Below are positions 35,344 through 50,000 of a stretch of DNA of 64,000 nucleotides, piece after piece (positions within the stretch are counted from its first letter, which is position 1; each line of letters starts with the position of its first letter). Source of the stretch: Tomocerus qinae (Eukaryota; Arthropoda; Collembola; Entomobryomorpha; Tomoceridae). The position numbers and the translations under genes are program-made. The stretch is from contig CM034547.1 of assembly GCA_020055645.1 (NCBI GenBank), positions 56,422,909 to 56,486,908 of the forward strand, given 5' to 3'. The notes under the pieces are model-generated. The model was not told where the DNA came from, made no database searches, and worked only from the letters and a program-made list of their open reading frames with translations.

Positions 35344-37731
35344 GTCTAGTAGTACTAATGTTATAAAGTGAGGAAATAGCTTAGCACTGCATTGTACCCT
35401 GTGTATATTTTCCATTGTTCAAAGTCCTTTTCCAACACATTCACAGAAACTTCCTCTTTTGTTCTTATTTGCAAGAACACGAAACATGAAACATCATATT
35501 ATGCTATTTTATGTACAAATAAAATCTACACGTTTTCATACACATTTACATATAGAAGATTTTCAGGGTGCATAAATGTACATACATTGTCAAGACTTAA
35601 ATTTACAGAAAAAGCTACAAATAATATTACCCATAAAATAATTTACAGTACCGTGAAATACGCGGAAGGCAATTCAAATGCATTCCTCCTCGTCTTTTAC
35701 ACTACTAAACTCATATGTACTGAAAAATCTACCCATCACATTCCAAACATCATACATATCATTATGTAATCCATGAATATTTTTGTAATTTGCAGTGAAA
35801 AATGAGGATTCCTATCAGTTCAGTGGAGCAAGAAAGATGAGAAATAACCCATTCGCCCAAGGAGATAAAAGTATAAGTATAAAATTCACTTTTGAGATAA
35901 GTAAATCCCTAAATAATAATATTACCGTCTGTGAACATGATACATAATATGTGTGTTGATATTATTAGTAAATACAATGAATATGAAATGTGTACATACA
36001 ACAGTATGTAATAAATACAATGTTTTACTACTCACTCGTTCTTACTAATTTGACAATTGGTTTATACACAGAACTAACCTAACTATGATGGATAATTGCG
36101 AATCAATTTTAATTCCTACAAATAACTTCATATAAAGATTTTTTATTCATGTTGTGCAAGTTTTTCACATTGGAATACTAGAAATCGGTGATATTATTAC
36201 ACAATGACTAATCGTCCTTCAGATTTGGTGTGATTAATACAAGCAAATGAGCCATAATTAGTAAATTAAATTATAAGGGAATGACAAAGAGGGTGATTTA
36301 ATAAGGATCTGAACTTGAACTGTGCTATTGATTTACGATTACTTAATACTTACTCAGTAAGCAAGTAAATTTAACAAGACTGGCTTACAATGAGCTCAAC
36401 TTTCCAACTAAATGAAGTTTACTGCATTTGAAGTACCTATTAGACTTCATTCCACATTACACTTCCCTAACATATATGTTTCTAAAAAGTAATAGCATAG
36501 AAGAATATCCCACTTCAGTACATTACATAACATTAGGTACTGCTATGTAGTATTTAATAGTGTAGTTGTTACGTTGCATTACTCGAGTACAGTTGTAGAG
36601 TAGCAGAAAGTGAAGTGACTGAGCGTTGCGTTGTTAATACAGGCTCATCTGCTCGCAATGAATAATGAATGCGGTGAGGAGAATGAATTGTAATGGGAAC
36701 TGAGTAGTGCTATAAAAGTCCCTTTGAAGTGGCCTGATGATCTTTTCATTATTAATGGCCCATAAATACATACATATCTCCATTTCCCTGTTTGGCTCAC
36801 TCTTTCAACTAGCACAAGTATAGCATCAGCGTCCTTATGTCTTGTTTTGTTCGCCTATCTGTTTCATAATATTATTAACTATTCCTATTCTTTCTTCAGC
36901 ATCTCTATACCTATAACTACATAAAAAGGAACAAGTTGAAGATCTATTTTGTATCTGTAATCTATGTACTTAAGTCGGTTGTTCATTATTCCTGCGCTTA
37001 TTGTTATCAAATAGAAAATTGAAGAGTAGAGTCACCCTATTGTTTAATAGGGTAATGCATGAAATAGGGACTGCAGTATCTTCACACTGTCATCATGTAA
37101 CTTAGTGTTGCGCTGCATTATGTTCAGCACATTATTTACATCCGTTAACTACTCATTTCTTCAGTTTACATCCGTAGCAAGAACCCGTGGGAGATCAAGT
37201 GAGACAGCGGGAGTCAAAAATAGCGGAATAAGCACCAAAGCATGTCAAACTGCAGAAATGAGCCCCCTAGAATAAATAAGACCATTTTAAAAGATGTGAC
37301 ACAACAAATAATAGACATATCCTCTGTATCAACATGTAACAAGCACTCTCTGATGGTGCAAACAAAAAAGTCAAAACCTAGACACGAAATCTAAAGAATG
37401 TATTACGCTATGAAGGTAAGTAAAAAAGGCAATTCACTATTGGAATTTAGGAATTAATAGTAACGCATGTAGATAGTATTTTGGGTAAAAATGATATAGG
37501 TATGGATGTTATCCTTTCTTTGCCTGCTGCGTTATACTTATTGCGCTTTCTTTGGTCTACCCATTTACTTCACTTGTGTGCGCTTAGTTGAGTGAACAGA
37601 AGCGAATGAATGACTGAATTCAACCAACTCGCACAATTCTTGTTAGGCACATTCAAAGATACTTTCAACTTTTCAGCCTGAGACTAATATGACAAGTGTT
37701 GGTGATATCGGAGACATGTCCTATAGAGTAG

Positions 37732-38004
37732 CACCGTAAAACCATTTTATCCAAAGGACCTAGAATAATATCCACTAAAAATATAATAATGCATATTATG
37801 CTATTCCAATAATAATACAAAATAAATTACAGGTACTAATAAAAAATTGAAATAAACATAAACTGTGCATTACACCATGCCGGTAACTTAACTAATATTA
37901 ATTGTTAAAAAATTATTGTAATTGATGCAGAATTAGAGAGGGTCTAAAGCGATAATATTAGAACTATGTAATGCAAAAAATAAATTATTCTGGGTTTTAC
38001 GGTG
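37732..38004. mobile_element. Possible small inverted-repeat element (MITE-like)
   Basis: A perfect 12-bp terminal inverted repeat (CACCGTAAAACC at 37732-37743, its reverse complement at 37993-38004) bounds 273 bp of very AT-rich sequence rich in small palindromes such as ATAATGCATATTAT. There is no coding capacity. I see no clear target duplication: the flanks are GTAG on the left and TTTA on the right. It could be a decayed MITE or a chance pairing. Confidence 0.35.
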
Positions 38005-41000
38005 TTTACAAGCTTGAGTTTCTATATTTATCAATAGTGTATCTAGTAATATAGTTGTGGATAACCTTTTAGACTAAAATAAGTAAATAGCAGAAAAAGA
38101 GATGAGCTACTTACTGCAGATACTTATATCGTCATGCAACTACAAATAGGTTGAGGCAAAAGCAATGAAAAGAATAAAATGAAATGAAAAAGAAGAAAGA
38201 GAAGGTAGGGATAGATGGAACATGAGATGATGAAGAAAAAGGAGACGAAACTAAATTAACCATGCAGGTTGCTCATTGCTCTCTCATCTTCTCTCACATC
38301 ACTCGCTCACTCATACTTGTCTTCACAAAGGAACTACTGTATAGGCTTGCTAAGGTTACTTATCATCCCTAGCGTGTATCGTTATTGTCCACAGTTTATT
38401 AATGGCTATAGCACACACACTGATACATAGCCTTTTCTAATTCTACGAATAGCTATACAGATTCCATATTTATCTGCACTGCAAATTGGAAATTGTCGAC
38501 ATAATTACATTATGTATCTGCAGACATACCTTTACACATGCTCGTTATTTTTTGTCATTACTATGTATATTATTACTCTCCCTCTTAGCCTACTTATACT
38601 TCTATACCTATACTCATGTATTCTCTCTCTAATCTATTCTAACGATGTACACTCAGTAACTACGACTGTATTCAAGCGAAAAAGAAAATCATCAGCGATG
38701 AATGAACAGTTAGAGAGGAAGTTATAACTTTCGTCAAGACAGGCGACCCATATATCAATACATTTTCATTACAATGGGTACTTATGCAAAATTTCACTTG
38801 CTGTGCACACGAAATGGTAGACGCAACGAATAAAAGACGAATGAGAAAACTCCGAGGTAGGTCAACGCTGTAGGTTCTATCACCAATTCCAATAATGATG
38901 ACTACCTATGTTGCATAACACATCATTGAATCTCATATTTCAACATTTACTGTTTAATTCATTTTCTTTTATAAATGTTTTTTAATTTTTGATTCCAATC
39001 GTTGTTTTTCTAAGCTAGAAAAATTAATAGTTACTGAGTCCCACGACAAGCAAACCGTAGATATAGGTTTGTAAACTAAAACTGAGCCTGCTTTATATGT
39101 TAGTGCTAAAAGCATTCCTTTTTCGGTATCTTTACAGCCGTTACGATATTAATACGAGCATGGGCATAAAATATTACATAGAGGGTATAATAGGTATTTT
39201 ACTGTTGTTGGGAAAGTAATGAAATGTAAAATGTCACTATTTAGTAAATTATGATTACACGACATGTCACGTGATTACTAACTAGTAATTTCTAATTGTT
39301 GAGTAGAGAAATGAAGAAGACTAACCAACACTGTAAGTTGGGGCTAAGAATAGATTCAGGATTTATTGAAGTCCATAAGATCCCCCATGCAGTCTGTCTG
39401 CTTTAGTTGTAGTTAGCTGAAGCGGAACGTTCTTTCAACAGAGAAAAACAGACAAAACAGCTAACTATCTATTGTGTGCCCTATTGTCTTGTCTCTTAAG
39501 TCTGACTGAATATTGGATTGAATAAGAATGAATAGGGAGAACAAATGGAGATGTTTACTTATAATTTCATTTTCATGATTGCTAAGTCTCCTTCCTTCTC
39601 CGTCCTGTTCCCTTCTATTCAGATTCTACTTATTATATTTCACGATTGAGCCAACTGCCTGTCTACAAATCTACGCTCTTGGCTTCCTTTCCTCTTGCAT
39701 GGATCTCTTAGTGCGAGTTAGATAAGAGATGCTGGGTTTGCAAAACCAAACCACATAAAACAAAGCTAATTAAGTACACTGCATATGCTCGTAATAATAT
39801 TATTTATTATGCTAGTACATACTACACTTCATGGCCAACCATTATATCTCTAGCCTGTGCTAATTGCTTATCTCCAGTTCTACATTGTTCTAGAAATAAC
39901 AAACTGACATAATTTAAATTAATGACGCACAAAAACTTACATGTATGTCTTTCATGCTATAACTTACTATAATTGCACAATTCTTGCAGATTAAACTTAG
40001 AGACATGCGTATATTTGGCAAATGTAAGAAATACCTCGGTTGAAAGGAGGTTGAAATTTTTGTCGATATACTTATATTTAAGAATGTTTTGCCAAACTAT
40101 CATTTGGAAATCTCATTTCTTCATAATACAACAACTCAGCGATATTTTCTATCACAGCAATGTGTTAACTGTCAAACCCTATGTAAAATCTATTTACACT
40201 GCAGTTCTTGCGTCTGTTTTTCTACTTGTGCTGAAACTATGTACTTAATTAAATTTTTTAAATAAGTTAGGGATGCAAGTAAACACGTTTTAATATAAGG
40301 GTAGTAAGGTCTAGATATACAGTATCAATACATTGTCTTCTTGCAGCGGAAAATGTAATCATGTAGGTAGGTAGTCTTAGTAGTTTGCAAAGTACCATGT
40401 AGGTATGAAAGCTGTTGGCATCCGTCTGTGGCTGTAAATGTGTGAAGACGGAGAGATTCAAAAGTTTAGGCATTATAGAAACGCCAATGAAACGGTTGGT
40501 AAACTCGGAAGTACACAAAGGGAAAAGAATTGCAAAACTCGGGAGGAAGAAAAGGAGTTGAGCATTCATTTACGACGAGAGAAATTGCAGTAATGCCATT
40601 AGGTAGGAAAAGTGTCAGTGGCAAGTTATGTATTAGGAAAGGTAATAATATCTTTCGTAAGTAATGTAATGTAATATTATAAAGGTGATGTGATGTTAGA
40701 TGATGAGCCGTGTTTTACCATCAGCTCACCTTACTTTTCTTTGCGTTATTTCAGAGGAGTCAGAGTCGCAGTGAAGCAAAGCAAAGCAAACTTGTGTTCG
40801 ACTCGAAGATAAATGGTACCGATAAATAAAAAATCTTCGTTACTCGTTCAGAGCCATGTAACTCTGTGTCCCTGCCTTGTGTATCTATATACTTGTGAAA
40901 AAGTTGTAATGGAAGGTGGAGGTGGAATGGAGTAGGTACGAACCTGAAAGCGATGCGGAAAGCGAGGATATTATGATACGAGACGTAAACTTGTATGTAT

Positions 41001-44000
41001 TAGAACATAACACTCTTGTAGGGCCTTCTAATATAACTAAAGTGAAACTGAACAGAGTGAGCTGTCTAAATTCTATTTCTCTGTCTTTTCAAACATTTGC
41101 TACTATATGCTAGACAGTACTGCAGAATTCTTCCCGAACAAGACTAACGATAAGACCGTATCATATAGGAACACAGAGACATTAAATTACACACGGGGTT
41201 CTCCAGGCTGGCAAGCAAATATATCCGTAGTTACCTCACCTCCCCGTGTTCTGAGAAGCAGGAGATATTAAGAGTAAAAATGTTGTAGGTAGGCAGTGCA
41301 ACTTTTTATTTATCGGCATAATTCATCTGGTCTGGAGGCAGAATTAGACTTTCTTCAGTTATGGATGTCTTGTCCTGTTCAAACAGTTTCCACATTTCCT
41401 ACTTTCTACTACTACTACGTAGTTTCTATAAATATAAATAACACAGTAAGGCACGTTAATATTGATGTACACGGTTTATTATTATTTTTACAATATTTAG
41501 GAGGAGAGAGTATTTTGCTCTCACTGTGCAAACAATGTAGGGCAAGGAAAAGCAATTTTATTATGACAGAAAGATAGAATCAGAGAGAGGAAAAGTATTT
41601 ACAAGTTCCATTTGAGTAATAGAAAGAAATTGCTCTTTGTACTCCTCAAAGAAAATTTCATTTAAGTAAAAATAATAAAAGGAGACGGTAACTTGTTCAA
41701 ATAATTTTATATGGGTGGCCTGGTGTGCTGAATGTATATGTCAAAGTATTATGTAAAGGTTGGGAGAGAAAATGAGCGAACCTTTTCAGTTATTCTAGTT
41801 GACCATGTGGAAACTTTGATGGTAAAACAATGTGCATTACATACATAGGGATGAGATGTATGGAGAAGCGTAGACAGGCCCTATAATGTTATTTATCTCA
41901 GGGTAATGTGAATTGTGAACGAAAGGAACAAGTGAAATAAATGGGAATAAAAGAAAATAAAAAAGACAAAAAGGAGGAAGCTCTGCAATAGACGAATAGA
42001 CGTTGGCACTTTTATTATACGACTATATTCTGAATGTTTTTCTTTGCTGATATGTTGCAAAGCATGACATGGATTGGGATGAGGATGTGAATTTCAGTTA
42101 TTTCAATTCAGTTTAGCTCTTTGCTTGTCTTTCTTGTCTCTATTTATGCAATATGTATGAGAAGTGAATCTCTTGGCTCAACTGGAGGCCAGTCTCTGTG
42201 TGGCATCAAATGTTCGTGCAACTACATAAAGAAGAAAGGACGGTTAATGGAGTTTCAGCTCCAGTAATAGAATGAAGCTCCACGAAACAAGAAAAGAAAA
42301 TACCCAGAAGAGACTCCGAATACAACATAACAGTAAGATGAACAGAAACAAAACACACACAGATAAATACCTAGTAGGTAAGTAAGTCTTGTTGTTGGCC
42401 CTATATATAGGTACTTTCTGTGGTCTTGGCCTGATGATGGTAACTTCTTATGTAATAGTTACTCTTCTGACATTTCCTACTCCTTGTGCAATGGAATGGA
42501 AATAGTCACAGGAGTTTTCTTGTACAAAGAATAGCAGAATGAACATGTGATGGAATGAAATGTGCAACAGAAATGACTGGACTACTCGACGTATGCACAG
42601 ATAGTAGAGCAATCATATATAGCACATATACATTATGTCCGTATGTCTATGTTTTATTTGTTCTGAGCATATGTGTTTTTATATAGGGGACTACATCCAA
42701 AAACACTTGGAGACATTCCTCTGTAACTACATAATATACATATAGTGCGAATTTATGTTCACTCATACTCAGGTTCATCTTCTGCTTTTATCCGACTTTT
42801 ATTGTGTTAGACAGATACTACGACCAAACTACCAGTGGTATGCATTATACTTCGCTCTTGGTCCCAGATGGCTTGAGGTCTTCACTAAGTAGAAAAATGT
42901 GGAGGAAAACTACTTTCCGTATTGAAAGCTTATTGGTACCTGCTGGGTAGATTAGGTTTGGGTCTACCAGCTTGATGATGCAATCCAAACCATATACCTT
43001 TTCCTCGGATTTATGCAAAGACTATAGTGCTAGGATTACACTTATCTACACTTTTCGTATATATTGACTGCTAAAATGCATATTACACACAAATGCACAC
43101 TTAATAGCACAAAGTACACTTTTATAAGAGCACCAGCTGGGAGTCTTGCCCAAATGACACAAATATTATCTAACTATACTGCAATTCCTAGCCAAGAGTC
43201 AATATATTCACCATTTAACACAAGTTCACCAACGCATGGGATGCTTGCATAAATTTCTCACAGCTACCCGAAATATTCTTGCAGAATTCATTGGAAATCA
43301 ACTGGAACAATGGGAGTTACATGGAAAATATCAAAAACGAAAGGAAAGCCATTTAACGACGTGAAAAGAAAGACGAGTCTTTCAATTCCTAATCCTAAAC
43401 ACTAGACACAAATTAAATGCATCTCCTCATCTCTCATTTCCTCATCAGCAAACTCCAGCTGCAAAAAGAGTTGGATTACCGTCCTATCTCCCTTTGATGT
43501 GATAACTTCCTTTGGTTTCCTTTTGACTTAGGATATAGACTGAATCCATATGCAATGCCAAGATAGATCAAACCGAGTTCTTCTAACACCAGCATCTTTC
43601 CTTCTTTCATCTACTTTCCTTGTTACATTATATCGCATTACATTACGTAAGATTAAATGACATGGCTACTTCCTCTTCCGCGTCCCCTATGACTAAAACC
43701 CATTTCTAGGTGTTCCCTCCACCTACTCAATATAAGGTATATTCATCTCATTTTCATCCTCGTTTACTTATCTGCGTAGAGCACTTAAGAGCTTTTCCAA
43801 ACTAAAGTTAACAGCATCCGGAAGATAGACGGACGCCAGATTCATCCACACCTTCTTTCTTTTATCAGGCTTTCATTCATTTTCCCCGCTCCTTTTCCCT
43901 TTTTGTTCAGGGTATCATAAAACTACACTTTGGGAGACAGAACTTTTATAAATGTTTTTTGTATCATGCGGGAAGAGCCCAATTAAATCCCAAGAGAAAA

Positions 44001-47000
44001 ATTACTACATTATTTTTCAGCTTTAAATTAAAGCTGGTTGGTCGTAGCGAAAAAAGTTTTCCACTACTACGTCCCGTTTGAAGAGTCCTATACTAAATAC
44101 ATTAGTTAATATTGCCCTGAAAAGTATCTGGGACAAAAGCAGTAGTGTGATAGAGTAGTGAAGAGTCTAAAAAGTCGTAGTTATCTATCTCACCACAGTT
44201 TGGAGTGGTATAGAGGGAGATATAAGTTTTATGAAGGCTCAACAATACGTAAAAATCAAGGTTAGCCAAACCAAGCTCCGGTCTACAAATCTTTCCTAAA
44301 GAAAAGTAGATCTCGGGCAAAAGTTCCAAACTAGGTAGTCGGGAGTCTACAAATTCAAGCTATTGGTGTGAGTGGAAGGAGATAGTGTAAGTATCCAGTG
44401 TAGTTGGACAAGAAAAGATGAAAAGTTCAGTTGGCTGCAGATAGAGATTGCAGGACGGAGTATGTCTCTGTCACGGAGACTGCAGATATCGGTACTTACT
44501 TAGATACAATACATATTATTTGCATGCTGCTCCATAAATAATTTTCGGAAGAGACAAATGTAGAGTCTCACACTGGTTTACAATGACTAAAGTAGAGCAC
44601 TCCAAAAATCCTGGCCCTGTAGCAATTTTCAAAAAGAAACATCACAGCTCTTTTTCACTTTATCCCCTAAAACTCATTTCATTCCATTCTGCCCCGTCCT
44701 CTGATAAATCCACAATTCAAAGATCAGATCAGCTCAAGTTGAGCCAAGTTCTCTCAAAACTTGACTTCCTCCACTCCCGATTCGAGTTTAACCCAATTTT
44801 TCTTTCCCTTCTCTCCCATTCTATTCCTGATGTCTACGTGAACACTCTCTTATATATATAGTAATACTATCACTAACAAACTAAGTAGAGTCTAATGTAC
44901 GTGGATATAAAGATACCTCCATAGTCTCCTTTGGTTTGGCATGTCACTGTGTATTTTTGTTTTCCTCTATTCATAGCTTTTTCTTCACTTGTAACTTTCT
45001 TCGCTCTCTCGCTTCTTTCAAATTCCATAAAATGTAGAAGAGGAGAAAGAAACAAAATGCAAAACGACAGACAGACAGATGCAAGAAAAGTTACTTTACG
45101 CTCAGCACGGCTACTACTACAATCACGAGAGTAAATACATTGTTCGAAAACTTAGCTTGCTTTCCCAACTGTTATTATAGTCATATCAAACACTGCCCTT
45201 ATACCAAATGCCCTACTTCCTCAACTTCTATGTGCTTCGTATTAAGTATTCTCCATTGTAATGCAATTTTCTTTTGGTTTCCCTTTGGTTTGCAGATCTT
45301 TTATAACAAAACTCCTCTATAGACATTATATACTATAAAAGTGTTGGGCCTACATACGAAATTACACAAATGTTGTTTGTTCCAGTCCTACTCAAATTGT
45401 CAGTATAGATGTGTATAGCAGTACACGAATTGTCTGATGTCATGATGTCTGTAATAATATCACATATGATAACATCCTTGACTGTTTTATCCATGTCACT
45501 CATAGAACTGCAGCGTACAATAACCCAAGTCATTAGAGACGTCGAGATAATAGGGAAACGACCTCCACTGAAATGCCACTATATAATAACAGAGTCTCTC
45601 ATTTCATTTCAATAAAGGCTCGGATTATCATTAAAAGAATCATTCAGCTCCGAATAATCATCTGGCATCCCTCAAACCATGTAATTTCTGTTACTTTAGT
45701 TTCATTCTACTTTTAGAAGTTCTTTATATACTTCCCCTTGCATAGACACTCTCTGTACTTACTAATACTCCTGCTCTAGTACTGACAACTACAATTGCAT
45801 GGCACTCTCCGCCTTTTCCTCGTTCTTCCTCCAGGCAAACTGCAACTTAGACTTTACAACTTGCACATTTACAGACAACTTCCAACTTTATTGAGCGCTT
45901 CGCATTGTATTGTATTGCTTTGTATTGAACCAAATAGGTAAGTGGAACTGCCATTTCATAACTGAGACGAGCATACCCATTAAAGAAACTCACTTTTATG
46001 CCTTATCACAACCATTACGGTGCAATGCTTTCTTACCATTGCACCTTAACTATACGTTGTAACTGATACCCATTTTATGCATCACAAAATCAAAAGAATT
46101 AATACATCCCAGCTCTTAATATTGACTCAAATCGTTGTGACAATTTTCTAAAATGCTATTAAAGAGTTTAAATTATCATTTTTCCAAACGTAACATTTTT
46201 GTGCTTAAGCCTATTAAAAAGGAAAATAGAACACATAGATTGTTATGGACTTAAGTGTTCATATATGGTTATGATGTTCATGTGGGAGTAGGAGTAGTTT
46301 AAACGTAGGAGTGAATGAACGCTAGTGAAGCTTCCGTCGTCGCAAATATGAAATATACCTTAGGTACTGTATAATAATAATATGATAATAATCTGCCCTT
46401 TATCCACCTTTTCCTCAGCTACATTCCTAAAGCACTCATTTTTCTTCACATTTCGTCTGCTCTAGTTTTCTTTTGTGAACACTGGCTCCGGTTGAATAGA
46501 TGAAATTCAAGAAAAAGAATTCAACAGTCAATGTGCACTTATTCTAGTACCTCTCTTATTCCACTTTCACTTGCTACAGTTGCCATTCCACCCACTCCCC
46601 TCTCTCGTCTTACCTAGTTTCTTTCTCTTTCTAATATTAGTCCCTAACAAAGTGCCTACCTATCGGCATTAGTATAATGTAAAAGTTGGCTTCAGTTAGT
46701 TTCGAGTGCCAATGCAAGTGGAAACAAGAGCAGTTAAACCATATTAAACTCGAGTTTAGACTTCCAGAAATTGTCTTTTTTTTCATAATAGTACTACACT
46801 TAAATCTAACTGACTATAAGAAAAGATTGAATGCTTAGTACACCTAAGAATGTAATAACAATATGAGTGAGATGTCTACACTAACTTTTGAAGGCCACAC
46901 TAAAGAATTCTTTCATAAAAGCCATTCATGAAATGAAATGAATGCTCCACTAACAGTTCAGCTTCATTTTCATTTTTCCATCCCACTTACACCGTTACAC

Positions 47001-50000
47001 TGTTAACATAACGATTGAGTTCCTAGGTCGAGGGTTATGAGATGCATAACCAGTACATTTTAAACATTTACTAAATCCTGCAGAAACCCATTTAAGAACA
47101 TTTAGTTTATGACTCGAAACGTTATAGTGGGATTTATGATTTTACAACTAACACTCGCTACAAAGAAATTTAAACACTATAGCAGTTACTAAATGTATAG
47201 TTTTTGATTAATTTACTGTGTCGCTACGCTGGAAATGTTTTACCAATCTTCTCAACCATGAATTGGAATGGTTAAAAATGTTCAATACTTATACAGTGCG
47301 CTTCTAACTGTAGGTATTAAAATCATTTTTAAACAACTCTAGTAGCAATAGGTACTCTAGTACATGTGCTGGAGTAACCTTTGTATAAAATCTATCTCAG
47401 TCCTATTCAGATGCATTAAGAATATTGTGTACAATAAAATAAGCTGTAATCTTAAGTGGTATGAATATTAATACCATATAAAGTGGGGAAATACTGGGCT
47501 AACTCCGTTGCTTTCATCGTATACATTATTATTGTATAAAATCTAATGGCACTATCTATAACACTCAGTTCCATATGCATGGCACGACTTTAGTAGTCTT
47601 TGTGTTAAAAGGGAATTTATAAAGAAGTTGAGTTGGTACTGCCAAGCGACTAACCCACGCCCACTAATATCAGTCCATCTCTATATGTGTGCAAGCATAT
47701 TTGATATTTAGGAGATTGTGAAAGAAGCCAAGCCAAGCTAGATAAAGAGCACTTGTACGTACAATTAGCCTTATTTAAATCTTTCAGCACAAGACAAGGA
47801 TTGCTTTAAATCTGCTCAAACATATACACACAAAAGTGAAAATGCTCAGGGTGCTCAGTAACTCTGATGACGTACATGATACAGCGTTATAGCATTGTGA
47901 ATTCATGAGACGTGAATTTAAGTGACTAAAATGTGTAACTAACCTCAGAAAATTCTCTTTGTTTATTCTATAATTGTTTTCAAGGCTATATATTTAGTTG
48001 GGAGAAATCATTTTAATGAGCTGGAGTAATACAGTACTACCCTGTAGCAGAAACGATTAGTAAAATCTCATTTAATCTTTTTCGTTTGTGCTATTATATG
48101 TGTGTAGAGGATGAGAGGACATAGATACTCCTTAATAATATCAATTACATACTTGAATGTCATCTGCATTGTCAGAGCCAAGTACTCCAGCCAAATATAT
48201 TGTACAAAGTAACATAAAACAGTCACATATAAACAGCGTTATTTATTAGTGGAGGAAGAGATGCAATAGTTTATTTTTAGCCTTTGACCTTTGAACCCAA
48301 TTATAGAGGCCAGAAACAGTTTTGTTTCGCGTCAGTAACTACCATCAAAGTTCACTAGTGAGACATTCACTCAGTATAATTCTTAGTTCTTGTCCAAAAT
48401 TCAAAGCACAATTACTTTTCAGAATTTTGGTCATTCCGCTCCGCTTACAGTCTAAAAGAGAACTCAATCAAAAGACATCAAAGGTATTTAACTTAATTGA
48501 GTTTTCAGTTCATGATTTTACTGTATCTATATCATTTTCGTTTTGTTTAGCAATAACAATTTCTTCATAATTTTTCAACAATTAAATAGTTCTTGCAAAT
48601 CACATTAACTCTCGTAAGTAGATAACATCTACACGCTGTTATAAAAATATCAAAACTTAAAGCAAAATGTAGTACATGAAGAGAAGCAGCAAAAAATTAA
48701 ATGATGTTTTCTTGGCATCATTATATCATTTAAGGATTCATTTACGATGTTCTAACTAAGAATAATGTCAACCAGAGACAAAAAATATAATTTTGCCATT
48801 TGTGTCGTTGCGTCGTCCCGAATACTACCCTTGGAGCGGAAAATAGTTCTAGTACAAAAATTGAAGCTTAAATGACAGTAATAATGTAGCTCGACAAGAA
48901 AAAAAGATTCCATACTATGTAATAGAAGAGATTCATGATAATAGAATCAGCTCAGACATAACATTACGAAGCCAGTGTGAACTAATAATTTTTTGCTTAC
49001 AGTAAGCATTTTTCTAACCAGGCCAAGAATTAAATATGATATTATGGGCAGTTAGTAGCAGAATTGAGTCATTGCACCAGGATGATAATTTCGATAGGGA
49101 TTATTGCCCTGTATGCCAATGGACAGCTTATAGAGTATAGTTATGAGGACAATGTTATTTCATGTGCGTTGTAAGTGTCTTATCTCAGGATGAAATTGCT
49201 CTGCTCATTAGTATTATATCACTGCAAATCTAGACTGCTGAATTTATTTGTGAACTGACATCAAATCAGCAGTAGGGATTTAATTAGGCGGAGGTAGTGT
49301 AGAGTAAATTTGAATTAATAGAGCTAATTAATATGTGAGACCGCTCTGACAATGAGTGAAATGAGTTAGCCACGCCATGCCATTCAATTCAATAGTTGTG
49401 TAAATTGTGTAGTTTTATTGGGATATTGCATTAGCATTGCAGAGTCGACATGGCAAATCTAATTCGAATGTAAATTGCAATAGCATGGTGAGTTGAACTG
49501 ACAACGGATGTCAATGGTTAAATTATTATCGTAGATAATGCAAAGTAGCTGTCCATACAAATATAAGGCTCTCTCCTATAATGTGTATTTAAGAAAACAG
49601 CTCCTTATAATCAATACATAGTAAATATTTTATAGCTATGTTACGTTAATACGTTGCAAGTAGCTGTCACAATGGTATAATGAGTCGAGGACCAGGTATA
49701 CAGCCTTGTTATGGTGTACAATAGAGATAAATATATTTGTATCTTGTTCTATTCTATACCTTGGCTTGCATTCACATTCACCCATAGCAGAGAACTTCAT
49801 TTTCTACGTTGGTTAGACTAAAAGATTATCTTGAATAGATAATTAGGATTGGCTGTCCTGTCAGTCCTCGCGTTCATTGAGTTAACTTGGCTCTATTCTA
49901 CCTCGTCCACCTACGTATAACTTTGTGTTAGTTCATTCAATCAGTAGTCACAACGGCAGACCAACAAAGCCACCTTATTAGCGTCTAATTAATCCGCATC

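Larger units (their letters stand above)
31709..37731. other. Non-coding DNA downstream of tektin
   Basis: I see no coding segment. No canonical AATAAA lies close after the tektin stop, so its 3' end is undefined. The stretch holds one short perfect hairpin (33498-33521) and a (CT) run at 35331-35343. Confidence 0.5.

Noticed and set aside
35392-35769. Plus-strand open frame of 125 codons
   Set aside because: It is rich in Thr, Ser, Tyr, Ile and Lys as expected from AT-rich non-coding DNA, has no domain, and its borders lack splice or start context.
40916-41113. Acidic open frame (EPESDAESEDIM...)
   Set aside because: It is short, with no splice-bounded context or known domain; the acidic run alone is not enough to call an exon.
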